Source: an uncultured bacterium (GTDB lineage Bacteria; Planctomycetota; Phycisphaerae; Phycisphaerales; SM1A02). Taken from it: a stretch of DNA of 36,679 bases. Under the pieces are notes generated by a model. It was not told the DNA's origin. It saw only the letters and a program-made list of their open reading frames with translations, and made no database searches. Positions 16,007 to 25,202 of the stretch are shown in pieces. The stretch lies in the NCBI GenBank assembly GCA_903961015.1, contig CAJCCX010000193.1, positions 1 through 36,679 of the forward strand, read 5' to 3'. The first letter of the stretch is position 1; every line of letters begins with the position of its first letter. Position numbers and translations under genes: made by a program.

Positions 16007-17208
16007 TGCGTTCAAACGCGCTTGGATTTGTGGTCTCGCATCAATGCACTTCTGCAATTGGAGTGCACGCTCGTCGAGGTCGTGTCACAACACCGCACGG
16101 AACTTTCGAAACTCCAGCGTTTATGCCAGTTGCAACTGCAGCTGCAATGAAAGGACTCACTCCCAAGCAAGTTCGCGGGACAGGCAGCGAATGCATCTTG
16201 AACAATGCATTTCATCTTCTTCTGCGCCCCGGCGCTGAGCGCATCAAAAATCATGGCGGCGTCGAGAATGGCGGAGTTCATAATTTTATGCGCTGGAATG
16301 GTCCGATCCTGACTGATTCGGGGGGATTCCAAGCCTTCTCGATGGCGCAGATCAATCGGATGGATGAAGATGGCGTCACCTTCAAATCATTCATTGATGG
16401 CGCAATGGTTCACCTTGGACCAGAGTCAAGCATGAGCGTGCAGCAAGCTCTTGGGGCAGATATCGCAATGGCTTTCGACGATTGTCCACCTGCGGGCGAT
16501 TCGATCCCAGAATCTCAGCGGCGCGAGCGAACATTGCAAGCGAAGGATCGCACCATTCGATGGCTCAAGCGCTGTGTTGCTGCGCATCACCGCGAGGATC
16601 AAGCGCTCTTTGGAATTGTTCAAGGCGGCACCGAACTCGATCTGCGAACTGCATCGGTCGAAGAGACGTGTGCATTCGATCTCTCTGGATATGCCATTGG
16701 CGGAGTTGCAGTTGGCGAGGGGACCGATGCGATCGAAAGTGTCGTTCGTCACACCGCGCCGCTCTTGCCCGCCAATCGTCCGCGATATTTGATGGGAGTC
16801 GGATATCCGCGAGACATCATGATGGCTGTCGAAAGCGGCGTTGATATGTTTGACTGCGTCTTGCCGACGCGAAACGGTCGAAACGGGATGGCGTTCACTC
16901 GCGACGGTGCGATTCGCCTTCGCAATGCGATTCACTCTGACGACCCCAATCCCATCGAACCCGACTGCGACTGCGAAGCGTGTGCGGGCGGTTTTTCCCG
17001 AGCATATTTGCGCCATCTTTTTATGGCCGGCGAGATGCTGGGCCCGACATTGGTCTCACTTCACAACATCCGCCTATTCCAAAGGTTGCTACTAGACATT
17101 CGGCGTGCAATCGAGGATGATGCGTGGCTTCAATTACGCAATCGTTGGCCCTGTGTAAATCAGGCTCACGGTGAAACTCAAGAACTCAACGGAGTATCGG
17201 ATGAATGA
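16003..17208 (+). CDS. tgt: tRNA-guanine transglycosylase (queuine tRNA-ribosyltransferase)
   Basis: A 401-residue enzyme that exchanges guanine 34 of GUN-anticodon tRNAs for the queuosine precursor preQ1. Motifs are complete: TDSGGFQAFS (104-113, D105), FDDCPP (159-163), GIVQGG, GYAIGGVAVGE, and GVDMFDCVLPTRNGRNG with the nucleophile D284. The C-terminal zinc site CDCEAC...H is present. The first ATG (16003) overlaps the rhomboid stop; the adjacent ATG at 16006 is an equally possible start. The last bases overlap the yajC start by eight. The order tgt-yajC-secD-secF is conserved in many bacteria, and here the Sec genes follow as a fusion. Confidence 0.97.
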   Translation: MMRSNALGFVVSHQCTSAIGVHARRGRVTTPHGTFETPAFMPVATAAAMKGLTPKQVRGTGSECILNNAFHLLLRPGAERIKNHGGVENGGVHNFMRWNGPILTDSGGFQAFSMAQINRMDEDGVTFKSFIDGAMVHLGPESSMSVQQALGADIAMAFDDCPPAGDSIPESQRRERTLQAKDRTIRWLKRCVAAHHREDQALFGIVQGGTELDLRTASVEETCAFDLSGYAIGGVAVGEGTDAIESVVRHTAPLLPANRPRYLMGVGYPRDIMMAVESGVDMFDCVLPTRNGRNGMAFTRDGAIRLRNAIHSDDPNPIEPDCDCEACAGGFSRAYLRHLFMAGEMLGPTLVSLHNIRLFQRLLLDIRRAIEDDAWLQLRNRWPCVNQAHGETQELNGVSDE

Positions 17209-17656
17209 AATTATGACGACATCACTTCTGCTCGGATCACTTCAAGATGCGCCACCACTGGCTGGTGAAGCTGTCGCTCCTTCGACGACAGCGACAACCA
17301 CAGCAGCAGGAACCGTCCCAGCAGGCACAGGGCCAACTGCTGCTCGTCCCGCGCAAGATCCGTTTGGAATGATTTGGATGCTGATCCCATTCCTCGTCAT
17401 CATGGTCTTGGTTTCTGTCATGGGCTCACGCCGCGACAAGAAAAAGCGCAACGCACTTATGTCATCTATTAAGAAGCATGACGAAGTTCAAACAACCGGC
17501 GGAATCATCGGTTCCGTGGTGGAATTGAAGGATGACACAGTCGTTTTAAAAATCGATGAAAATTCAAATGTCCGAATGACATTCGCGAAGAGTGCCATCG
17601 TTCAAGTCATCTCATCTGGTTCGTCATCCGAAGTTGTTCAAGGCATCAAATCATGA
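17201..17656 (+). CDS. yajC: Preprotein translocase subunit YajC
   Basis: A 151-residue single-helix accessory subunit of the SecDF-YajC complex. The helix is FGMIWMLIPFLVIMVLVSVMG (about 66-86), followed by the family block RRDKKKRNALMSSIKKHDEVQTTGGIIG and the VVELKDDTVVLKI fold. The N-terminal 60 residues before the helix are a longer Ala/Thr/Pro-rich segment than in most YajC proteins. The ATG at 17201 has GGAG six bases upstream; a GTG at 17171 would be deep inside tgt. It overlaps the tgt end by eight bases, and its own stop overlaps the secDF start (ATGA). Confidence 0.93.
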   Translation: MNEIMTTSLLLGSLQDAPPLAGEAVAPSTTATTTAAGTVPAGTGPTAARPAQDPFGMIWMLIPFLVIMVLVSVMGSRRDKKKRNALMSSIKKHDEVQTTGGIIGSVVELKDDTVVLKIDENSNVRMTFAKSAIVQVISSGSSSEVVQGIKS

Positions 17657-20600
17657 ATATCAAAATCCTCCCACGATTGCTCCTCGCACTTTTTGTGATT
17701 GCCATTTGTGTTTGGCAAGTTTTCCCTCTGGATAAAAAAATCCGCCTCGGGAAGGATTTGCGTGGAGGAGTCAGCATGGTCTATTCCGTGGCGATGCCGC
17801 CAACGGGAGATTCCCAGCGCGTGCTTGCTCAAGTTGTTGAATCTCTCAAGCGGCGCGTCAATCCTCAGGGCGTACTCGATATCTCACTTCAACCGCAAGG
17901 AGCGGATCGCATCGATGTTGTGATGCCACTTCCATCCCCAGAAGTTCGTGATTTAGGTGACAATTACCGAACCAAGTTGACAGCACTCGGCGCTCAGATG
18001 ACGATCACGAGTCGCGAACTCGATCAAGCATTGGCAGCGGGAACAGCAGCGGATTTAGCACCCGCCCCTTCGAAAGGTGTTGTTGCAGGGGTGAGGCGTA
18101 ATCAGTTGACGGAACTGCAGGCAGCCTTCAATGATGCGACTTCCGCTCGGATCGCATATCAAGCGGCAATCGCCCAGAATGCTCCGGCGAGTGACATTGC
18201 AGCTATTGAAGACAAGATTGCCAAAGCCGAAGTCACTCAGCAGGCATTGATTGCGTCGATCGCTGCGACGAACATTGATGAAGCGAAGTTAAAAAGCAGC
18301 TTTGGGCTCTCGAATGTCCGTCCGTTTTCCAAGGACGAAAAGGGAAACACCAAGTTTGCAACTGATGGCACTCGTGAAACAGTGGCGAGCCCACGTGAAG
18401 TCGCAGTCAATCAATTGAAGATCCAATTGCCGGACTTTGCCATTGATATTGATGCACTTTCGCAAATGCAGATCGAGTACGCATCCAAGGTCACTGGCTA
18501 TGACGACCCAGAAGATCTCAAGCGACTCTTGCGCGGTGCAGGCGTTTTAGAATTTCATATCGCTGTTGGTGCGGCGACTCCAGAAGGCGTCAATCCAGAC
18601 GAGATGCGTAAGCAACTTGCAGAACGCGGACCCGCTGGAACCGATTCGCCCGTCGCTCGTTGGTTTCCGATCAATGACCCAAAGCAGTGGGGTGATAGCC
18701 AAGCTTCCATCGATTCTCTGATGGCAGATCCGGCTTCATACTTACGCAGCCGAGATATGGTCGGTGCAAAATATGACGGCGTTCCTTATGCGCTTCTGTA
18801 CGTGACTGATTCGATGAGCCTTGATCATCTCGGTGGTCGACAGTGGACAATGCAGAATGTTTTCCCCAGTCAAGATCAACTTGGTCGTGTTGCGGTTGCA
18901 TTCCAACTCGATCCCGCAGGTGGCACTTTGATGGGACGATTGACCGGTGCAAACATCGGTCGTCCGATGGGAATTGTGCTTGATGGACAGCTTTTCTCTG
19001 CTCCAAATCTTCAGAGCCAGATTTCCAATAATGGGCAAATCACTGGCTCATTTAGCAATGAAGAAATCGAATATCTCGTTCGCGTTCTGCAAGGCGGCGA
19101 ATTGGAAGCAAAATTGCAGCCAGAACCGCTGTCGGTCAGCATCCTCGGTCCAGCGCTTGGTCGTGACAATTTAGAGCGTGGATTGTGGGCGGTTTTTATC
19201 GCTGCCTGTGCAACTGCCGCCTTGATGGCGGTCTATTACCTCGGCGCTGGATTGGTTGCAGACTTCGCAATCATTTTGAATGTTGCAATGATCTTTGGAA
19301 TCATGGCAGGAGTCGATGGAGCATTCACCTTGCCAGGACTAGCAGGTATCGCACTCGTCATCGGTATGGCAGTCGATGCAAACGTGCTCATCTACGAACG
19401 AACGCGCGAAGAACTGATCGACAATAAAGAGCCACTCAAGACTGCAATCGATCTCGGATTTGCTCGCGCTTTCAACGCGATCATCGACGGCAACGTCACA
19501 AATCTGATTGTCTGCGTCGTGCTGTACAAGTTGGCTGCAACGGAAGTGAAGGGATTCGCCCTCACAATGATGATCGGCGTGATTACGACTCTTTTCACGG
19601 CGCTCTACTGCACAAAGTTGATCTATGCAATGTTGATCAACTGGTTTGGCATGAAGAGATTGCCGATGTTGCCAACCATTTTCCCATGGCTGATGAAGTT
19701 CCTTCGGCCAAGCATTGATTGGTTGAGCATTCGATATGCATGTTGGATTGGTTGCGGTGTGGTTTCGATCATCTGCCTTGCACTTTGTTGGTCTTCTGGC
19801 CGCGAGATGCTCGAAACCGAATTCCGCGGCGGTGTCACGATGACTCTGATGACCCGCAAAGCCGCAACTGGCGAACCCGCTTCTGCAAGTGGTCGTCTTC
19901 TGCTCAGCCGTGAAGCTGTCGAAGCGAAGGTTCGTCAGCTTGGCGACAACTCGACCGATCCAATTCTTCAGGAACTTCGCTCGGCGAATGTCTTGACAGT
20001 TGGAGACTCGACTCCTGATGGTCAATCCAGTGGATTCCAAGTCAAGGTCTCCAACCCCGCGCAATTGGCTTCCGACCAGACTGTTACGGAACCATTAGTT
20101 GCCGCAGTTGCAGGTGCGTTTGCAGATTCACTCGATGTGGTAAAGCCAGTTCAGTTTGCAGGATCCGATGACCCAGAAGGTGCGCTTTACACCCAAGCAA
20201 TCAGCTCCGACACACTTGGAGCATCGATCGGCAATCCTGCGATCAAAGATTCTTCCCGTGACTTTCTTGGAGGAGTGGTGGTTGTTCTAAAAGACCTTCA
20301 GCCTCCGGTGACTATCGAGGAAGCAGAAACTCGCATCGCCCGCATGCGAAAGCAGCCAGACTTTTCAGCGATCAGTTCTCGGCCCACCCAAGTTGTTGGA
20401 GTGCAGTTGGCAGACCCAGCGAATCCCGCGAAGGGTTGGTCCTCGGTCGCAGTCATGGTGACAGAGCCAGCAGCTCTCTTGAGCAAGGTCGATGCCGCAA
20501 CATGGGAACGCGTTGTCGCCAAACCAGAATGGCAGTTGATTCAAGCTGCATTTACGTCAAAATTGAGTTTGGATCAAGTCAACAGTTTCTCGCCAGTTGT

Positions 20601-21201
20601 CGCAGCCAACTTGGCAGCGACGGCAATTGTGGCGATCATCGTCAGTCTGATCGGAATGATTTTGTACATATGGATTCGGTTTGCCAGCTTCCGATACTCC
20701 ATGGCGACCATCGTCGCTGTCTCATTTAACGTCTTGGTTTGCCTTGGTGCGTTGGCTCTCAGCCTTCGCATCGACGGGACCAGTTTTGCCAAGATGTCTC
20801 TTATGGAAGAGTTTCGAATAGATCTCAATGTTATTGCTGCCCTTTTGACGATAATCGGATACTCATTGAACGACACAATCGTCATCCTCGATCGCATCCG
20901 AGAAAACAAGGGCAAAAATCTCTTTGCTTCTTGGGCACATATCAACAATGCGATCAATCAAACTTTCAGCCGAACGCTGATGACCGGTGGAACCACCCTC
21001 GTCAGCGCAGCGGTCTTGTATCTCTACGGAGGCCCGGCCATTCAGCCGTTCGCCTTCACTTTCATCGTTGGTCTGCTCGCTGGTACGGTCAGTTCTGTCG
21101 TGATTGCCGCCCCCATGACTTACATCAAGGGGCAAGATCATTCAGTCCTTGGTCTCGCCAAAGCAGGCTCCGGAGGGGTCGTTAACCCCACTCCGGCATA
21201 G
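17653..21201 (+). CDS. secDF: SecDF fusion protein of the Sec translocase
   Basis: A single 1182-residue chain joining SecD and SecF, the RND-type subunits that use the proton gradient to complete export through SecYEG. The SecD half has helix 1 (about 8-24), the LGKDLRGG motif at 32-39, and the membrane motif GMAVDANVLIYERTREE from about 571. The SecF half begins near 682 with its own first helix, an EFRGG motif, and GYSLNDTIVILDRIRENKG from about 1069; the key aspartates are retained in both. Residues 143-217 are an Ala-rich, probably coiled-coil insertion within the first periplasmic domain. A second periplasmic region in SecF (about 730-970) is also long. Fusions of this type are common in planctomycetes. 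A 49-base gap leads to the LysM gene. Confidence 0.97.
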   Translation: MNIKILPRLLLALFVIAICVWQVFPLDKKIRLGKDLRGGVSMVYSVAMPPTGDSQRVLAQVVESLKRRVNPQGVLDISLQPQGADRIDVVMPLPSPEVRDLGDNYRTKLTALGAQMTITSRELDQALAAGTAADLAPAPSKGVVAGVRRNQLTELQAAFNDATSARIAYQAAIAQNAPASDIAAIEDKIAKAEVTQQALIASIAATNIDEAKLKSSFGLSNVRPFSKDEKGNTKFATDGTRETVASPREVAVNQLKIQLPDFAIDIDALSQMQIEYASKVTGYDDPEDLKRLLRGAGVLEFHIAVGAATPEGVNPDEMRKQLAERGPAGTDSPVARWFPINDPKQWGDSQASIDSLMADPASYLRSRDMVGAKYDGVPYALLYVTDSMSLDHLGGRQWTMQNVFPSQDQLGRVAVAFQLDPAGGTLMGRLTGANIGRPMGIVLDGQLFSAPNLQSQISNNGQITGSFSNEEIEYLVRVLQGGELEAKLQPEPLSVSILGPALGRDNLERGLWAVFIAACATAALMAVYYLGAGLVADFAIILNVAMIFGIMAGVDGAFTLPGLAGIALVIGMAVDANVLIYERTREELIDNKEPLKTAIDLGFARAFNAIIDGNVTNLIVCVVLYKLAATEVKGFALTMMIGVITTLFTALYCTKLIYAMLINWFGMKRLPMLPTIFPWLMKFLRPSIDWLSIRYACWIGCGVVSIICLALCWSSGREMLETEFRGGVTMTLMTRKAATGEPASASGRLLLSREAVEAKVRQLGDNSTDPILQELRSANVLTVGDSTPDGQSSGFQVKVSNPAQLASDQTVTEPLVAAVAGAFADSLDVVKPVQFAGSDDPEGALYTQAISSDTLGASIGNPAIKDSSRDFLGGVVVVLKDLQPPVTIEEAETRIARMRKQPDFSAISSRPTQVVGVQLADPANPAKGWSSVAVMVTEPAALLSKVDAATWERVVAKPEWQLIQAAFTSKLSLDQVNSFSPVVAANLAATAIVAIIVSLIGMILYIWIRFASFRYSMATIVAVSFNVLVCLGALALSLRIDGTSFAKMSLMEEFRIDLNVIAALLTIIGYSLNDTIVILDRIRENKGKNLFASWAHINNAINQTFSRTLMTGGTTLVSAAVLYLYGGPAIQPFAFTFIVGLLAGTVSSVVIAAPMTYIKGQDHSVLGLAKAGSGGVVNPTPA

Positions 21202-21250
21202 TTTCTTTTCACGGACGGTTCTTTCAAATTCTGGACATGGAGGTCCAACA

Positions 21251-22129
21251 ATGACTCGCGGAGCTAAGATTGTCGTTTTTTCTGTCGTAGGCTTATTCGT
21301 ACTTGCAGGGATCTATTACGGTTTTATGGCGCCAACAACGCCAACAGAGCTGAGTTCAGATTCAACCCCACAAGTCAGCGAGAGCCCAACCCTCACAATG
21401 ACACCGGCCATTGACGGTCAGCCACTCAACGGAATGGGCAATGCTCTTCCGGAAATTGGCGGAACCACAATTGGCACTACAAGTGGAACTACAGACGGAA
21501 CCATGACGGTCAATCCAAACGGATTCCCAACTGTCTCGGATCCCGCCTTTGCGCCATCGAGTGGTTTTCCTATTGGAACGCCATCGGTTGTGACCCAGAA
21601 TCCTGCCATTGGTGGTGGCGCAGCATTTCCTTCAGTTGTGCAAGAAACTGTTGGTCCAGTCGGACCTGTTGTCACAAACTCGCCAGCTCCAACCGCACCG
21701 ACAAAGAAAGTGGCGACTGCGAAAGCCAAATCTTCGTCGTACACGGTCTACACCGTCGAAGCTGGTGACACGCTGACTGCGATTGCAGGTACTTGGTTCA
21801 AAGACACCAGTAAGTGGAAGGAAATCGTTGCTGTCAATCCAGGCTTGAGCGCATCGAATCTGAAAGTTGGTCAGAAGATCAATCTTCCAGCAAAGTCAGG
21901 CAGTTCAGCCACGAAAGTTTCTGCAGCGACCAAGTCGCCCGCGCCAGCAGTGGCCGCAGGAAATCAGCATGTCGTGACTGCAGGTGAAACGCTCGCCTCA
22001 ATCTCGGACAAGGCGTACGGAAATCGCACCAACTGGAAGAAGATCTACGAAGCCAACAAGTCTGTGATTGGATCGAATCCAAGCACGCTCAAGGTCGGCA
22101 TGAAGTTGACGATTCCTGCCAAGGGTTGA
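21251..22129 (+). CDS. Membrane-anchored protein with two LysM domains
   Basis: A 292-residue protein with an N-terminal membrane helix (about 6-25), a long Pro/Thr/Gly-rich linker (28-160, including a GTT-type repeat at 71-84), and two LysM domains at about 165-214 and 240-290. Both start with the V(E/T)AGxTL pattern, have a W-K-x-I-x-x-x-N core and end in LKVGxKxxxPAK. LysM domains bind peptidoglycan glycan chains, so this protein should link the inner membrane to the cell wall. The frame is open upstream, but the ATG at 21251 has GGAGG (21239-21243) seven bases before it and starts at the helix. It is the last gene before a strong terminator. Confidence 0.9.
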   Translation: MTRGAKIVVFSVVGLFVLAGIYYGFMAPTTPTELSSDSTPQVSESPTLTMTPAIDGQPLNGMGNALPEIGGTTIGTTSGTTDGTMTVNPNGFPTVSDPAFAPSSGFPIGTPSVVTQNPAIGGGAAFPSVVQETVGPVGPVVTNSPAPTAPTKKVATAKAKSSSYTVYTVEAGDTLTAIAGTWFKDTSKWKEIVAVNPGLSASNLKVGQKINLPAKSGSSATKVSAATKSPAPAVAAGNQHVVTAGETLASISDKAYGNRTNWKKIYEANKSVIGSNPSTLKVGMKLTIPAKG

Positions 22130-22180
22130 TTTCGCGCTGATTCAGTTTTTAGTTCAGGTTTTTTTACTTTATAAACCTTC

Positions 22181-22217
22181 AGGCTCCCTTCGGCTCAATG
22201 CTGATGGGAGCCTTTTC
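22181..22217 (+). terminator. Intrinsic terminator after the LysM gene
   Basis: AGGCTCCC (22181-22188) pairs with GGGAGCCT (22206-22213) around a 17-base loop, followed by a short T-run. It lies about 50 bases after the LysM stop and closes the run that begins with the NUDIX gene. Confidence 0.75.
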
Positions 22218-22256
22218 AATACTTGAGCAGCAAGAGCGTGCTATCGTCTGCGCTTC

Positions 22257-23279
22257 ATGAAATACACGGCTGTTCTTGTTGCTGGCGATGGAATCGGTCC
22301 TGAGGTTGCGCACGCTGCCCGCGAAATTCTTGCTGCGGCTAAGGCCCCGATTGATTGGGTCGATTGCTTGGCAGGAGTTGCGGCGCTCGAAGCGGGGGGC
22401 AAAGATCTCCTACCGATTGCAACGATCGAAGCAATACGCAAGCACGGCGTTGCGCTGAAAGGTCCGTGCACAACTCCAGTGGGTGGAGGTTTTTCTTCTG
22501 TCAATGTCGCAATGCGAAAGACACTGGATTTATATGGCGCTGTCCGTCCAGTTCGTTCGCTCAATGGCGTGCAGACGCGCTTCGACAATGTGGACATTGT
22601 CGTTGTCCGCGAAAACACAGAAGGCTTGTATGCGGGGATTGAAAATGAGATCACCAGCGGTGTTGTGACAAGTCTGAAGGTGGCAACTCGTGTTGCGTGT
22701 TTACGAATCGCGGAATTCGCATTCCGATACGCAGTCCACCGCAAGCGCAAGAAAGTCTCTGTTTTTCACAAAGCAAACATTATGAAGTTGTCCGACGGAA
22801 TGTTTATCAAGTGCGCTCGAGAAGTGCATGAAAGTAAATTCCCATCGATCGAATATGAAGAACTCATCATCGATGCGGCATGTATGCGTCTTGTTCAAGA
22901 CCCGACGCGCTTTGATGTATTGCTTATGGAAAATCTATACGGCGATGTCATCAGCGATTTGTGCGCAGGACTTGTCGGTGGATTGGGCGTTGTTCCTGGC
23001 GCGAATCTTGGCGAGCACTGTGCAATCTTCGAAGCTGTCCACGGAAGTGCGCCAGATATCGCAGGAAAAGGAGTCGCCAACCCGCTTGCAATCACCATGA
23101 GCGCCGTGATGATGCTCAATTACATCGCTGAAAAACATTCGGATACATCGCTTGCTGCGATTGCCACGCGCATTCGAACTGCCTATGACCGAGCGCTTGT
23201 CGACGGATGCAAGACGCGTGACTTAGGTGGCAAGCTCAACACGAAAGAGTTTGCAGCGGCCGTGATCGATCGGTTATAG
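22257..23279 (+). CDS. NAD-type isocitrate/isopropylmalate dehydrogenase family enzyme
   Basis: A 340-residue decarboxylating dehydrogenase, most likely NAD-dependent isocitrate dehydrogenase, which makes 2-oxoglutarate in the TCA cycle. Substrate-binding SSVNVAMRKTLDLYGAVRPVR-type sequence lies at about 80-100 (S80, S81, R87, R97), RENTEGLYAGIE at 119-129, the catalytic Lys in FHKANIMKLSDG (170-181), and the metal aspartates in NLYGDVISD (227-235). The cofactor loop reads HGSAPDIAGKGVANP; the Asp-Ile pair at 267-268 points to NAD rather than NADP. Homoisocitrate or isopropylmalate activity cannot be excluded. TATCGT lies nine bases before the ATG and there is no Shine-Dalgarno. The end overlaps the convergent hydrolase gene by six bases. 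Confidence 0.85.
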   Translation: MKYTAVLVAGDGIGPEVAHAAREILAAAKAPIDWVDCLAGVAALEAGGKDLLPIATIEAIRKHGVALKGPCTTPVGGGFSSVNVAMRKTLDLYGAVRPVRSLNGVQTRFDNVDIVVVRENTEGLYAGIENEITSGVVTSLKVATRVACLRIAEFAFRYAVHRKRKKVSVFHKANIMKLSDGMFIKCAREVHESKFPSIEYEELIIDAACMRLVQDPTRFDVLLMENLYGDVISDLCAGLVGGLGVVPGANLGEHCAIFEAVHGSAPDIAGKGVANPLAITMSAVMMLNYIAEKHSDTSLAAIATRIRTAYDRALVDGCKTRDLGGKLNTKEFAAAVIDRL

Positions 23280-24278
23280 CTGCTCTGAATCCAAGAACGA
23301 ACTGATCGCGCGAAACGTTTCCTTCGGAGCGTCATAAAAAATAACGTGCCCCGCGCCTTCGATCAAGACTCCAGTCGAGTTTCGAATGCCCTCTCGATAG
23401 ACATTCAAGAGCGATGCATCGGTGATTTGGTCCGCGGTTCCATACAAGATCAGTGTCGGAGCACGAATCGATCCCAAAATTTCAGCATTACCGTTCAGCA
23501 GAAAACTTTGGAGTGTGTTGACCATTTCTTTCTGTCGATGCAAGTTAGAAATTGAACGGTCGATGAGAAAAGTCTTGAATGGCGTAGGGATCGGTGGAGG
23601 TTTGGCAAAGCAGAGATTGATGACACGATCAAAGTCCGATGAACTTGCGATCAAGAGTGGATTTTTCCCCGCAGCCACATCACGCATAAACGCATTGACT
23701 CTGGGAGCCTGCAGGCCAGCTGCAGATTGCAGCACGACTCGCCGAACAGAATCTGGATATGCAGCGGCATATGCCGCAGCAAGCGCGCCGCCCATCGATT
23801 CTCCTACAACATCAACTCGCCCAAGATTCGCAGCGATGCGAAAGTCTTCGATCCATTTCACATACTCAGCTCCATCAAGTGCGGGTTGATCCGCATGCAG
23901 CATATTTGCTCCAAAACCAGGCATATCTGGGGCAATGACTCTGCGCGTGGAAACAAACCACCTCATCTCGCTCATCATTGCTTCTTTGCTCGTTCCCCAA
24001 CCGTGCAGAAACAAAATTGGTGTGCGATCAGGCTGCAGTGGATCAGGAGAAACAGAACTGCCGCCATCAAGCGTCGGGGTGGCAATTCCGCGCACGAGGA
24101 TTTCCTCCAACCGAACCCCCGAACTCAAACGCCCAAGCGCAGTTGCAACCGTATAAAAACCTGTTGGCCAATTCCACAAGATCACTCCACACGCAATGAA
24201 AGTGCCAAAGCAAATCCCTGCGATCTTTAGCAGGCGAAAAAATACCTTTTGAATTCTCGATCTTTCGTGTTTGGACAA
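23274..24278 (-). CDS. Membrane-anchored alpha/beta hydrolase
   Basis: A 334-residue alpha/beta-hydrolase with an N-terminal membrane helix (about 14-36), so the enzyme domain is probably held at the membrane surface. The oxyanion HGWG is at 92-95, nucleophile S161 in GESMGG, the acid D283 in GTADQIT, and H311 in GAGHVIFYDAP: a complete triad. Esterase, lipase or C-C hydrolase activity is possible; the substrate is unknown. The frame has no ATG in the right place. I chose TTG 24278, eight bases after the stop of the upstream pseudouridine synthase gene. AAAGGG lies 14 bases upstream, which is rather far, so the start is uncertain. The two genes form a likely operon. Confidence 0.8.
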   Translation of the reverse strand: MSKHERSRIQKVFFRLLKIAGICFGTFIACGVILWNWPTGFYTVATALGRLSSGVRLEEILVRGIATPTLDGGSSVSPDPLQPDRTPILFLHGWGTSKEAMMSEMRWFVSTRRVIAPDMPGFGANMLHADQPALDGAEYVKWIEDFRIAANLGRVDVVGESMGGALAAAYAAAYPDSVRRVVLQSAAGLQAPRVNAFMRDVAAGKNPLLIASSSDFDRVINLCFAKPPPIPTPFKTFLIDRSISNLHRQKEMVNTLQSFLLNGNAEILGSIRAPTLILYGTADQITDASLLNVYREGIRNSTGVLIEGAGHVIFYDAPKETFRAISSFLDSEQL

Positions 24279-24286
24279 ATCGATTT

Positions 24287-25159
24287 CTATTTCCCTTTGA
24301 CTTTGGCTTTGATCCACCAATTTGCTCCTTGAATTTGCGCAGTGATGCGCTGCATTGCTTGGATCGATGGAGATCCTTTGGTACCTTGGGTGGAAAGACA
24401 TTGACCGATCAATTCCAAGATGTTCAGTGGGAGAGGTGCTTCGATTTCAATGCGCTTGCCACTCTTTGGATGTGCAAATGCAATTCTCCACGCATGCAAT
24501 CTCAGCGTAGGGGGCAGATGCCGTTGATTTGATGGGAGCGGGCTAGTATTCGGCGGCAGCAACGATCGATAGACCCGATCACCTTCGACAGGTGCGCCGA
24601 GATATGCCATGTGTGATCGAATTTGATGAAGTTTCCCTGTTTCAATCGCACATGCAACCACTGCCAATTCTTTCGATGCAGCAAGCACGCGCCAATGTGT
24701 GACAGCACTTTCGCCACGAGGTGATGGCACGCTGATCTTCATATCTCCGCGCCGTACTTCACTGAGAGATTGCCGACAGCATCCTTCCACACCCGGCAGT
24801 CTGCCACGAACAATTGCGAGATATGTTTTCTCAATCGTGCGTGCTTCGAATTGTCCCCGAATCTTGTCATATGCATCTGCAGTGCGCGCGACAAGAATCA
24901 CTCCCGATGTTTCTCTATCCAAGCGGTGCAACAGCCCATAGTCTCGCTCAGTACCAAGTCGTGTCAGCGCAATACGTTCTTTGGCAAATATCCCATTCAT
25001 TAGACTGTCATTCAGATGGCCAATCCCAGGTTGGGTCACCATCCCTGCCACCTTATTCAGAGCAAAGACATCCTCGTCTGAATAAATCTCGCTGACAAGA
25101 ACTTTGGCATTGGCGGTGGGGGCTGCTGGCACGCCTCTATCATCGCAGACCATTGGCAT
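24287..25159 (-). CDS. RluA-family pseudouridine synthase
   Basis: A 290-residue enzyme that isomerises uridine to pseudouridine in rRNA or tRNA. The catalytic block HRLDRETSG is at 78-86, with D81 the catalytic Asp. Other family motifs are LNKVAGM (34-40), ARTIEKTYLAIVRG, and ETGKLHQIRSHM, followed by AYLGAPVEGDRVY. There is no N-terminal S4 domain, so it resembles short RluA-type proteins rather than RluD, and the target site cannot be assigned. The open frame reaches 25216, but that would overlap the divergent aminotransferase start. I prefer ATG 25159, with ATG 25153 also possible. The gap to the aminotransferase start is 43 bases and must hold both promoters. Confidence 0.88.
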   Translation of the reverse strand: MPMVCDDRGVPAAPTANAKVLVSEIYSDEDVFALNKVAGMVTQPGIGHLNDSLMNGIFAKERIALTRLGTERDYGLLHRLDRETSGVILVARTADAYDKIRGQFEARTIEKTYLAIVRGRLPGVEGCCRQSLSEVRRGDMKISVPSPRGESAVTHWRVLAASKELAVVACAIETGKLHQIRSHMAYLGAPVEGDRVYRSLLPPNTSPLPSNQRHLPPTLRLHAWRIAFAHPKSGKRIEIEAPLPLNILELIGQCLSTQGTKGSPSIQAMQRITAQIQGANWWIKAKVKGK

Positions 25160-25202
25160 AAATGTCCACCGCACACTTGATGACGAAGAGAGAGCCCGCA
25201 AC

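Noticed and set aside
19339-20064. 241-codon minus-strand frame opposite secDF
   Set aside because: Antisense shadow of a clear SecDF sequence, with His/Cys-rich composition unlike real proteins here.
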